From NCBI RefSeq assembly GCF_008329715.1, contig NZ_VTSR01000007.1, positions 186,001 through 250,000 of the forward strand: a DNA stretch of 64,000 bases, given 5' to 3'. Shown here in pieces: positions 57,788-64,000 of this stretch (positions are counted from its first letter, which is position 1; every line of letters starts with the position of its first letter). The notes beneath the pieces were generated by a model, which made no database searches, was not told where the DNA came from, and saw only the letters and a list, made by a program, of their open reading frames with translations. Origin of the DNA: Gimesia chilikensis. GTDB lineage: Bacteria > Planctomycetota > Planctomycetia > Planctomycetales > Planctomycetaceae. A program made the translations under genes and the position numbers.

Positions 57788-57860
57788 GCCCCGTTCGTCT
57801 AATGGCCAGGATACCGATCTCTCATGTCGGAGACGCTGGGTTCAATTCCCGCACGGGGTA
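57788..57860 (+). tRNA. tRNA-Glu (CTC), atypical
   Basis: Acceptor GCCCCGT pairs with ACGGGGT (one G-T), discriminator A at 57860, no CCA. Anticodon stem CCGAT/GTCGG (one T-G), loop CTCTCAT, anticodon CTC at 57821-57823. D arm GTC/GAT as in Glu tRNAs. T stem has a C-C mismatch at its outer pair (57836 and 57852). Confidence 0.8.
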
Positions 57861-57880
57861 TTTCAAAAACAGAATAACCA

Positions 57881-57965
57881 GGAAGTCATCCGGCTGGATG
57901 AGGGCCCTGTCTTGAAAACAGGTGGTGTCTTGTGGCATTTGTGGGTTCGAGTCCCACGGCTTCCG
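57881..57965 (+). tRNA. tRNA-Ser (TGA), type II
   Basis: Acceptor GGAAGTC/GGCTTCC, discriminator G at 57965. Anticodon stem CCTGT/ACAGG, loop CTTGAAA, anticodon TGA at 57913-57915. Long variable arm GTGTC/GGCAT and full T stem GTGGG/CCCAC. Position 8 is A, not the usual U, and the D stem is only two pairs. Confidence 0.8.
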
Positions 57966-57979
57966 CTCAAAATTTAAGT

Positions 57980-58022
57980 GATGCCGAACGTCTCCGCCGA
58001 GTCGGTAAAACGTTCGTGCATC
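57980..58022 (+). other. Hairpin in the tRNA array, possible tRNA remnant
   Basis: GATGC-CGAACGT pairs with ACGTTCG-T-GCATC (12 pairs with one bulge), with an inner CCG/CGG. The segment GCCGAGTCGGTAAAACG resembles the D arm of Ser or Leu tRNA. It sits 14 bases after one Ser tRNA and 17 before the next, matching a slot in an array spaced at about 20 bases. Confidence 0.4.
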
Positions 58023-58039
58023 GACACAAACTGGAAAAC

Positions 58040-58124
58040 GGAAGGTAGCCGGATACGGTTTGCCGGACCGCACTGCTAATGCGTGTGCCTGCCAGGCGTG
58101 TGGGTTCGAATCCCATGCCTTCCG
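58040..58124 (+). tRNA. tRNA-Ser (GCT), type II
   Basis: Acceptor GGAAGGT/GCCTTCC (one T-G), discriminator G at 58124. D stem CCGG/CCGG, anticodon loop CTGCTAA with anticodon GCT at 58075-58077, variable arm GCCT/AGGC, T stem GTGGG/CCCAT with loop TTCGAAT. Position 8 is A, and the first pair of the anticodon stem is C-T. Confidence 0.8.
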
Positions 58125-58145
58125 CTTTGGACTGAAATCCGATAT

Positions 58146-58219
58146 GGTGTTCGTAGTGTAATGGTTTGCACGTAACACTGTGAATGTTAAGGTGGTGGGT
58201 TCGACTCCCCTCGAACACC
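58146..58219 (+). tRNA. tRNA-His (GTG)
   Basis: Has the His identity pair: G at 58146 (position -1) opposite C at 58219 (position 73), then acceptor GTGTTCG/CGAACAC. D stem GTGT/GCAC, anticodon stem TAACA/TGTTA, anticodon GTG at 58180-58182. T stem has a T-C mismatch. No CCA. A substrate type for queuosine modification. Confidence 0.85.
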
Positions 58220-58253
58220 CTTCTCACGACTGTTAACTGCAGGAATTAGAATC

Positions 58254-58850
58254 ATGGTGTCCTCAACGCTGCAGCGGCCTACGCTGATCCTGAACCGAAA
58301 CTGGCAGCCTGTCGGCATTACGACGGTCGCCCGGGCTGTGGTTAAAATCTGGAATGAGACAGCCCGCGTGGTTGACCCCGCAGATTACCAGACCTATTCC
58401 TGGGCTGATTGGGCAGCGCTCCGACCAGCTGAGGATGAACTGGTAATTCACAGCAGTCATGATCGGTTCCGCGTTCCTGAAGTGATTACGCTGCTGAAGT
58501 ATGACCGTGTTCCCCGGAACGTGGTGACTTTCAGTCGGCGGAACGTCTTCAAGCGTGACCGGTTTACCTGTCAGTATTGTGGTTGTCAGCCCGGTAGCGA
58601 AGAGCTGACGATCGACCACGTTCTGCCACGCTCTCAGGGGGGCGAAACGTCCTGGGAGAACTGCGTGCTGGCCTGTGTTGAGTGCAACTCACACAAAGCA
58701 GCCCGTACTCCAGGGCAGGCGAACATGCAGCTGCTGAAAGAACCGGTTCGTCCCAAGTGGAAGCCGTTCTATGCACTGCAGAATATTCAGGTCGACAGCT
58801 GGTCTCGCTTCATCAGCGAGAACTACTGGAATGTCGAGCTGGAACGATAG
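58254..58850 (+). CDS. HNH endonuclease of the widespread McrA-like type
   Basis: 198 residues; AGGAA before ATG 58254, 34 bases after the tRNA-His, so probably in the same transcript. N-terminal segment TLILNRNWQPVGITTVARAVVKIW is the family marker. The HNH core has C-x2-C (CQYCG, about 103-107), IDHVLPRSQGG (catalytic His, about 121) and a second zinc pair CVECNSHK with the final His. All catalytic residues are present. The cellular role of this common family is unknown; RNA or DNA cleavage linked to the tRNA array is inference. Ends at a strong terminator. Confidence 0.88.
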   Translation: MVSSTLQRPTLILNRNWQPVGITTVARAVVKIWNETARVVDPADYQTYSWADWAALRPAEDELVIHSSHDRFRVPEVITLLKYDRVPRNVVTFSRRNVFKRDRFTCQYCGCQPGSEELTIDHVLPRSQGGETSWENCVLACVECNSHKAARTPGQANMQLLKEPVRPKWKPFYALQNIQVDSWSRFISENYWNVELER

Positions 58851-58861
58851 CTTGTTAAATG

Positions 58862-58895
58862 AGTGCTCCTGATCTGGTATCAGGAGCACTTTTTT
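58862..58895 (+). terminator. Intrinsic terminator of the tRNA-HNH unit
   Basis: An eleven-pair perfect stem AGTGCTCCTGA/TCAGGAGCACT with a seven-base loop and a run of six U (58890-58895), 11 bases after the HNH stop. It also lies at the 3' end of the convergent DUF11 gene and could serve both. Confidence 0.9.
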
Positions 58896-58897
58896 CG

Positions 58898-61732
58898 TTA
58901 CTGCAGCTTATCCAGAATCGGAATCGCTTCTTCCTGGTTCAGCGGTTTTTCCATCTGCTGAGACTGAACGGTCACCAGTACACGGGCATCCCCTTTATTC
59001 CTGGCTGCCAGTGTCAGTTCAAAATCAAGTGACTGCTGCGGTGCGAGTACCTGGGCACTTTCGAAGATCACGAAAGAACCAGCCTGCTTGTAACGTGCAG
59101 GACCTTTCGCGGATACGAAAACCATCTCTCGAGGGATTTTTACGCGGAATTCAACGTTGTTGGCCGGAGCACTGCCCTGATTGACCAGTTGCACCTGCAG
59201 CGACATTTTCTCGCCGACTTCCAGGGGCCCTTTCAGTTCACTCGTCTCTACTTTGAGCAGAGGCTGACCAATCACATTCACTTCGGATTGCAGATTCGCC
59301 GAGAACTTACTGTTGTTTCCAGTCACAACCTGGACAGTACTGACTTTCTTACCAACCTCGGTCGGCTCGAGTTCGATGTTCAGAACCTGCTGCATACCCC
59401 CTGCCAGCTCAGCAATGTCCCACTGCACGACTCTGCGGACAGGATCAAACTGACCATTGCCGGAAGCGGAGACAAACTTCATTCCCGGAGGAATTGATTC
59501 GAAGATCGAAATGTTCTTGATCGTCTGCTCGGTATTATTCGTAATTGCGTTTTCATAGGCACCGGAACGTCCCAGATAGCGGTTTTTCGGGCCCTTACGG
59601 GTAATCAGAAACTCTTCGCTGGTTCCGATCACTTTGAGGGGAACCGCAGTCTCCGCTTTGAGATTGCCGTCGCCGACGACACTCGAGACATTCTTACCGG
59701 CTCCCGGTTTAATCGCTTTCAGTTGCAACTGGACTTCTCTCGTCTCGCCAGCAGGAATCAATCCTACGTGGTATTCCAGGTCGTCGCCTCCCGGATGGGA
59801 GAACTGAGGAGGAATAAGGCTGCGGACATACACATTCTTGGCATCTCCGGAACCGGTGTTCGTAATCGTGTAATTGACGACGGTGATTTCACCCGGTTTA
59901 ACTGCCGAGGGTTGATCGGATTTGATGCTCAGCTGGGGAGAAGTAATCTTGGTCTCCGAAGCGACTTCGGTGACGAAGTTCACGGTCGCGACACTGCCGA
60001 TCTGGCCGGGCTGCTCGGGAATGACCCGGATTGAGATCTTTTTCTCTTCGCCAGGGCCCATTGCCCCCAGTCGCCAGATAATACGATCATTGATCTGCTC
60101 AGCCCGGGGAATGGTGCCGGTCAGTTTTGCTCCCGCGGGAATCTTATCTTCGACAACGACTTCCCGGGCGGAAGTCGTACCGCTGTTTTTAACCAGCACG
60201 TGGTAGATAAACGGTTGCCCCAGAACAGCCTCTGGTGGAGCGACCTTTTGAATCGTCATTTTGGGAGACTGAATCTTCTGCTGCATGTTCAGCTTGGCCG
60301 GTTCCTCTGGCTGCGGCTGACTGCCTTCGACCAGGTTGAGAGGCTTGGCACCTGATGCAGGAGCGATTTCGATCGGCTGCGGAGTGGCAGCTTCCATTTT
60401 CTCCGTCGGGTTTCCTTCAGGAGCAAACAGTGATGGTTCCTGTGGATTATCTTCCGGCTGACGTTTTTTGATGACAACAACATCGGGTTCCGTCGGTTCC
60501 TGAACGGCGGGACGCGCTGGTTCCTCAAGTGCCTTCGGCTTCATCTGCGGAGACGGATTAATGCTGAATGCCGGCTCGGCGGGAGCAGGCTCGGGTTCTT
60601 TGACCGGTTGCAGTTCAAATTCTGGTTTATTGGGCTCCTCTCCGGCCGTTTGCAGTTCAGGCTGAGGCTCGGGAGCTTTCATTTGAGGTTCGTTACCGAA
60701 TGGATTGAAATCCGTCTCTACTTTGGGAGTTTCCGGAATGGCAGCAGGTTCAGCCGGCTGTGGTGCGGGCTCATTTGCCTGCTTAGCCTCGGGAGTGGTC
60801 ATGAATGGATTAGAATCGACGGCGGGAGTTTCCGGAGTCGGCTCTGTTTTCAATTCGAATGGAGACGCATTGGTTTCCAGTTTCATCGCCGGTGATTCGT
60901 CGGCGGGCAGCGGTTTCTGCTGTGCGGCTGGTTCCGGAACGGGGCCCAGACCAAATGGTTCGGGTTGCGGTTCTGCAGCCGCCGGTTCGGGTGTCATTTC
61001 TGGTTTGGATTGTGCGGGAGCGGCATCGAACGGATTAGAAGAGTCCAACTCAGTCACGAGTGTTTCGCGCGGGGGGACTTCGGTTTTGGGAGATCTCTCT
61101 TCCGCAGGCGCGGGGCTGGGCATCGCGGGGCCGAATTGAGGACCAGCGTTGAAATCGAGCTCCGCCACCGGTTCCGGTGTTGGTTGCTTTTCAACAGACG
61201 CAGCTGGTTCGGGCTGAGGAGTTCGGGAAAATGGATTCAAGCCTGGTTCAGGCGTCCCTTCTGCGGGAGTTTCGCGGAAGTCCAGTCCCTTACTGGTAGG
61301 CATCAACGCTGCCTGATTGTCCGGCTCGAATTCACTGGGAGTCGCATTCTGAGCCTCGAAAACAGCGTTTTCATTTTCCCCTGTATCGCTACCTGCGGTT
61401 TCGTTACCCGCAGTCAGTTTAATTTTGGGGCGCGGCGTTTTGATGTTGGGAGCAAAGGGTAGCTCTGGCTGCTTCTTTTCATCAACCTTCAGCGGTTGTG
61501 CATTACGGGCTGCCAGTTCGGAGAGTTCTGCAGGGACCTGACCTGAAGGAATGGTACCAGACTCCGGTTCTGCTTCTGTGACAGAAACCGTTTCCCCTTC
61601 CAGCAACGCATGCTGCTCGATCTGGTTCTCGTTGCTGGTAGATTGAATGCCTTTTTGAGCCTGAAGAAACATCAGTACCCCGAGACCAACGACTCCGGTC
61701 ACGGCGACGAGTTTGATCGCTACATTCGACAT
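58898..61732 (-). CDS. Anchored DUF11-repeat protein with long disordered P/E-rich region
   Basis: 944 residues; GGAAGGGAG before ATG 61732. One N-terminal membrane helix (about 6-24), a disordered region rich in P, E and A (about 40-490), then three to four DUF11 (conserved repeat) Ig-like units (about 495-930), e.g. VLVKNSGTTSAREVVVEDKIPAGA and VNYTITNTGSGDAKNVYVRSLIP. The disordered part carries NPF at 166, 233, 308 and 343. A cell-surface or envelope spacer with Ig-like ends is likely. Function unknown. Confidence 0.8.
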   Translation of the reverse strand: MSNVAIKLVAVTGVVGLGVLMFLQAQKGIQSTSNENQIEQHALLEGETVSVTEAEPESGTIPSGQVPAELSELAARNAQPLKVDEKKQPELPFAPNIKTPRPKIKLTAGNETAGSDTGENENAVFEAQNATPSEFEPDNQAALMPTSKGLDFRETPAEGTPEPGLNPFSRTPQPEPAASVEKQPTPEPVAELDFNAGPQFGPAMPSPAPAEERSPKTEVPPRETLVTELDSSNPFDAAPAQSKPEMTPEPAAAEPQPEPFGLGPVPEPAAQQKPLPADESPAMKLETNASPFELKTEPTPETPAVDSNPFMTTPEAKQANEPAPQPAEPAAIPETPKVETDFNPFGNEPQMKAPEPQPELQTAGEEPNKPEFELQPVKEPEPAPAEPAFSINPSPQMKPKALEEPARPAVQEPTEPDVVVIKKRQPEDNPQEPSLFAPEGNPTEKMEAATPQPIEIAPASGAKPLNLVEGSQPQPEEPAKLNMQQKIQSPKMTIQKVAPPEAVLGQPFIYHVLVKNSGTTSAREVVVEDKIPAGAKLTGTIPRAEQINDRIIWRLGAMGPGEEKKISIRVIPEQPGQIGSVATVNFVTEVASETKITSPQLSIKSDQPSAVKPGEITVVNYTITNTGSGDAKNVYVRSLIPPQFSHPGGDDLEYHVGLIPAGETREVQLQLKAIKPGAGKNVSSVVGDGNLKAETAVPLKVIGTSEEFLITRKGPKNRYLGRSGAYENAITNNTEQTIKNISIFESIPPGMKFVSASGNGQFDPVRRVVQWDIAELAGGMQQVLNIELEPTEVGKKVSTVQVVTGNNSKFSANLQSEVNVIGQPLLKVETSELKGPLEVGEKMSLQVQLVNQGSAPANNVEFRVKIPREMVFVSAKGPARYKQAGSFVIFESAQVLAPQQSLDFELTLAARNKGDARVLVTVQSQQMEKPLNQEEAIPILDKLQ

Positions 61733-62004
61733 GGGACTCCCTTCCCGCTGAAGAAGCTCTTAAATAAAACAGATTAAACCAATCACGATCGTCAGATTAA
61801 GTGAATCTGTCCTCTCCGCAGAGACTCGATTTCTCTGCCGGGCAACACGGTTTTGTGGCTGTAAAAACACCTTGCACCACATGTTGCGTGGGTTTCATAG
61901 CAAAAATTACAATTTGAGGGAAGAGAATATTCAGAAAAATTTACGTATCTGCTTGTAAAAAGCCACGATACAGCAGCGATACCAGACCGCGAAAATTTTG
62001 AATA

Positions 62005-62934
62005 TTACTCGGACTGCGGTGGTTCGGTATCAAAATCGAACCATTTCATGGCACTACTCATCGGTTCAATTCGCAGAACAACATAGCCATCCTGGAAAAT
62101 ACGCACAGTGCCGGTAGACTCAGAGACCGCGATGGCAATCGCACCGGTTTCCTTGGAAATCGCTGCAGCAGCCCAATGTCGGGATCCCAGTCCCTTGGAG
62201 AGCGTCAAGCCTTCCGCAGATGCATTCAGAATCCGCCCTGCCGACTGCACGACCCCATCTGAGCTGATAATAAAGGCACCGTCGATCTGGGCCAGTTCCT
62301 TCATGCTCTCCTTGACACGTGGGTTGTTGACCATGCGGTCCTTCTGGGAGTAGCCTTTGAAAGGGTCGTGAACCTGTTCGTGTGAAAGCGACAGGACTTT
62401 GCGGTGGTTCCCGACGACAAATAAAGCACCAACCGGCTTCCCTTCGCGTCCTTCCCGTCCGATCTCCACTGCCAGGTCCACCACGGCTCGCAGGGTCTGC
62501 AGAGGAACCTTGGTCTCCAGACGCTGCAGATCGCGTGAGGTCAGCTTGGCCAGGTGATCTGCCAGGCTGACGATACTTAGTGAATCCGCGTGCTCCCGTT
62601 CAAAGCCGGCATACAGCGCGATAATCCGGTCGCCCGATGCGAGGATCTCATCGGCAATTGCTTCCAGAATGGCCTGGCTGATCTGTACCTGACGCGTCTG
62701 GGGTTCGTGGATCAGCGGAACCAGGGCAATCCCGTCTTCCTGGGCGGCGCGTTGAACGTCCGGTTTATCGGAAGAGACCACCAGCCTTAATTTCCCGAGA
62801 GATTTGCTGATCTCCAGGAAGTCATAAGGAATATCTGCTAACAGGAAGACGACATCAATCTCACAATCACTGGCTAATCGTTTAGCTGCTTTTAATAAGC
62901 TCGTTAATTGTGGGGAAAAGTCAACCCGTTTCAT
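62005..62934 (-). CDS. Diadenylate cyclase (DisA_N domain, c-di-AMP synthase)
   Basis: 309 residues, cytosolic, no membrane helices. N-terminal alpha/beta domain (about 1-115), then the DisA_N/DAC domain (about 150-290). Active-site motif DGA at 218-220 (AQIDGAFIISSDG) and the second motif as GSRHWAAAAIS (250-260), where CdaA/DisA have RHR. Expected to condense two ATP to c-di-AMP. Layout (N-terminal alpha/beta plus C-terminal DAC) is closer to archaeal-type DacZ than to CdaA or DisA. The missing second arginine deserves a check. Confidence 0.78.
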   Translation of the reverse strand: MKRVDFSPQLTSLLKAAKRLASDCEIDVVFLLADIPYDFLEISKSLGKLRLVVSSDKPDVQRAAQEDGIALVPLIHEPQTRQVQISQAILEAIADEILASGDRIIALYAGFEREHADSLSIVSLADHLAKLTSRDLQRLETKVPLQTLRAVVDLAVEIGREGREGKPVGALFVVGNHRKVLSLSHEQVHDPFKGYSQKDRMVNNPRVKESMKELAQIDGAFIISSDGVVQSAGRILNASAEGLTLSKGLGSRHWAAAAISKETGAIAIAVSESTGTVRIFQDGYVVLRIEPMSSAMKWFDFDTEPPQSE

Positions 62935-63294
62935 TTCCGGTCTCGATAGAAGCAGTGGCAGTGAATACTCAGTGTGGATCGCGATCGTGCCAGCTCAGGT
63001 AGACAGCCATAAGCTCAACGAAGACTGCAGCATCAGCGACACGAAGAGAGCAGGAAATCGAGGGTGTTCAGTTTCTGTTCACATCGGTGTGGTGTGGCCA
63101 GTTGGCTACGCGAAATGGATGACTGCAGGGGCTTGCGTACCTTAGCGGCGAATTCTAAGTGTAAAATAATTGCTGTCAGCGTCAACACATAAGTGCTTGT
63201 CTCCCCTTAAAAAAAGTGAGACAAGCACTGACTTTTGAGTGTTGTCGACAGATCGCCTGTCGGCCGGGCCCAAATATCGGCTTCTGCTGATCAA
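62935..63294. other. 360-base intergenic region with one strong hairpin
   Basis: No gene. It runs between the diadenylate cyclase start and the stop of the next minus-strand gene. A perfect 12-pair inverted repeat lies at 63192-63229. The cyclase promoter should be in 62940-63150; no clear boxes. Confidence 0.5.
63192..63229. repeat. Perfect inverted repeat AGTGCTTGTCTC/GAGACAAGCACT
   Basis: Twelve contiguous pairs around a 14-base A/C-rich loop, 66-103 bases downstream of the partial minus-strand gene. No U tract follows on either strand, so classical termination is weak. May be a repeat or RNA-stabilising element. Confidence 0.45.
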
Positions 63295-64000
63295 TTACTG
63301 GGCTTCGGTAGTCTGTTCTTTCTGAGCGACTTCGGTGGGATCGACCAGCGTTTCCAGCCGGGTCGAGACCGCCCGCATCGCCCCTTTTCCGTCAAATACG
63401 CCTACCTGGGCTTTATCCAGAGAGACATCCTGAGAAATAATCACACCCCGTTCGATATCCAGCTTAATGGTTCCGGAAGGTGTTTTCTGAATCAGCTGCA
63501 TGCTCAGCTTCGGGTCGTTGAGCCGGGTCATGATTTTGGTTTTGAAGGTGATCACAGCCAGGCCATCTTCTACCGATTCCAGCGTAAAAGTACGCCGCAC
63601 AGGCACTTTTTTGCGCAGAGTCTTGCTGAGGGCCACTTCCACATCCAGTTCGTCGTCCCAGGTGCTTCCGACTTTGACCTCTTCTTCAGGCAAGGGAATC
63701 AGGAAGCCCAGTCGACGCGATTTTTCCTGGTCCAGCTTGTCTGGCGCCTGGGCTTCTTCAAATTTCGCCCCTTCGCCATCGACTTTCAGTTCCTGGATGG
63801 AAATCACTTTACCCAGCGGTGAATAGACAATACGTGACGGCTTGCTGATGTTCGCCCGGATCGGTTTAAACTGCTCCAGATCCTTCTCGGGATTTTGTTC
63901 ACTGTCAAATGTCGCGGGAGTCGCATCGTCGAACTGCACCTTCATTTTGACGCGGTCAATGCGGGTTTCCAGGGTTCCATTGCCTTCTTCATTCACGGAA
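63295..64000 (-). CDS. Unknown protein, C-terminal part (5' end outside window)
   Basis: The frame stays open to the window end, so this is the 3' part of a larger gene; a GTG at 63996 is not needed as start. 235 visible residues, mostly beta-strand with alternating hydrophobic pattern and lysine/glutamate surface, e.g. GKVISIQELKVDGEG and VKVGSTWDDELDVEVAL. It resembles DUF6263-type periplasmic proteins, at low confidence. Hairpin downstream. Confidence 0.5.
   Translation of the reverse strand, partial: SVNEEGNGTLETRIDRVKMKVQFDDATPATFDSEQNPEKDLEQFKPIRANISKPSRIVYSPLGKVISIQELKVDGEGAKFEEAQAPDKLDQEKSRRLGFLIPLPEEEVKVGSTWDDELDVEVALSKTLRKKVPVRRTFTLESVEDGLAVITFKTKIMTRLNDPKLSMQLIQKTPSGTIKLDIERGVIISQDVSLDKAQVGVFDGKGAMRAVSTRLETLVDPTEVAQKEQTTEAQ

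Noticed and set aside
57822..58227. Open frames on the minus strand over the tRNA array
   Set aside because: They run antisense through four tRNA genes and have no start signal or domain.
1..64000. Insertion sequence, integrase, prophage or CRISPR array
   Set aside because: No transposase or integrase motif, no direct-repeat arrays, and no phage structural genes were found. The tRNA array has no integrase beside it.

Overview
The window looks like chromosomal DNA of a planctomycete, most like the Gimesia/Planctomyces group. The signature families are two pairs of a cytochrome-like DUF1549/DUF1553 protein with a DUF1501 protein, plus DUF1571, YdjY-type and NPCBM proteins, many secreted proteins of unknown role, and moderate G+C. 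This assignment is inference from protein families; there is no rRNA in the window. I see no insertion sequence, CRISPR array or prophage.

Layout. 1-10908 (+): a tight run of seven envelope genes (BatA-like fragment, VWA membrane protein, two coiled-coil proteins, three secreted proteins) resembling the downstream part of a planctomycete MoxR/DUF58/BatA locus. 10939-17524 (-): site-2 protease, pgsA, PQQ-propeller protein, asparagine synthase and a GT4 glycosyltransferase. 17659-26000: macrodomain protein and hydrolase, YdjY protein, TIM-barrel isomerase, DUF1571 protein, HemQ and a large secreted esterase. 26218-31972: a divergent ClpB-like ATPase facing an SF2 helicase that is start/stop coupled to galE. 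32128-38196: acyltransferase-like membrane protein, queF, a GntR regulator with two DNA-binding domains, five small membrane or unknown proteins, and NADAR. 38217-42822 (-): first DUF1501/DUF1549-1553 pair. 42972-48231: small membrane proteins, a membrane-anchored SGNH hydrolase, a zinc alcohol dehydrogenase and a secreted unknown. 48452-57351: probable substrate-utilisation locus (MFS transporter, sialidase-like protein, second DUF1549-1553/DUF1501 pair, FCD-GntR regulator). 57656-58895: five tRNA genes and an HNH endonuclease between two intrinsic terminators. 58898-64000 (-): DUF11 repeat protein, diadenylate cyclase and a partial gene.

The most interesting locus is the tRNA/HNH unit. Its five tRNAs (Phe, Glu, Ser, Ser, His) are spaced about 20 bases apart, lack encoded CCA, and each departs from the consensus at a normally conserved position or stem pair. 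A hairpin occupies what looks like a sixth slot, and a terminator with a competing pairing sits directly upstream. Next is the ClpB-like ATPase, which lacks the usual pore loop, the middle domain and the first-ring arginine finger. Also notable are a tandem winged-helix GntR regulator, a LamG domain at two different places in paired paralogues, and a transporter with a large periplasmic insertion.
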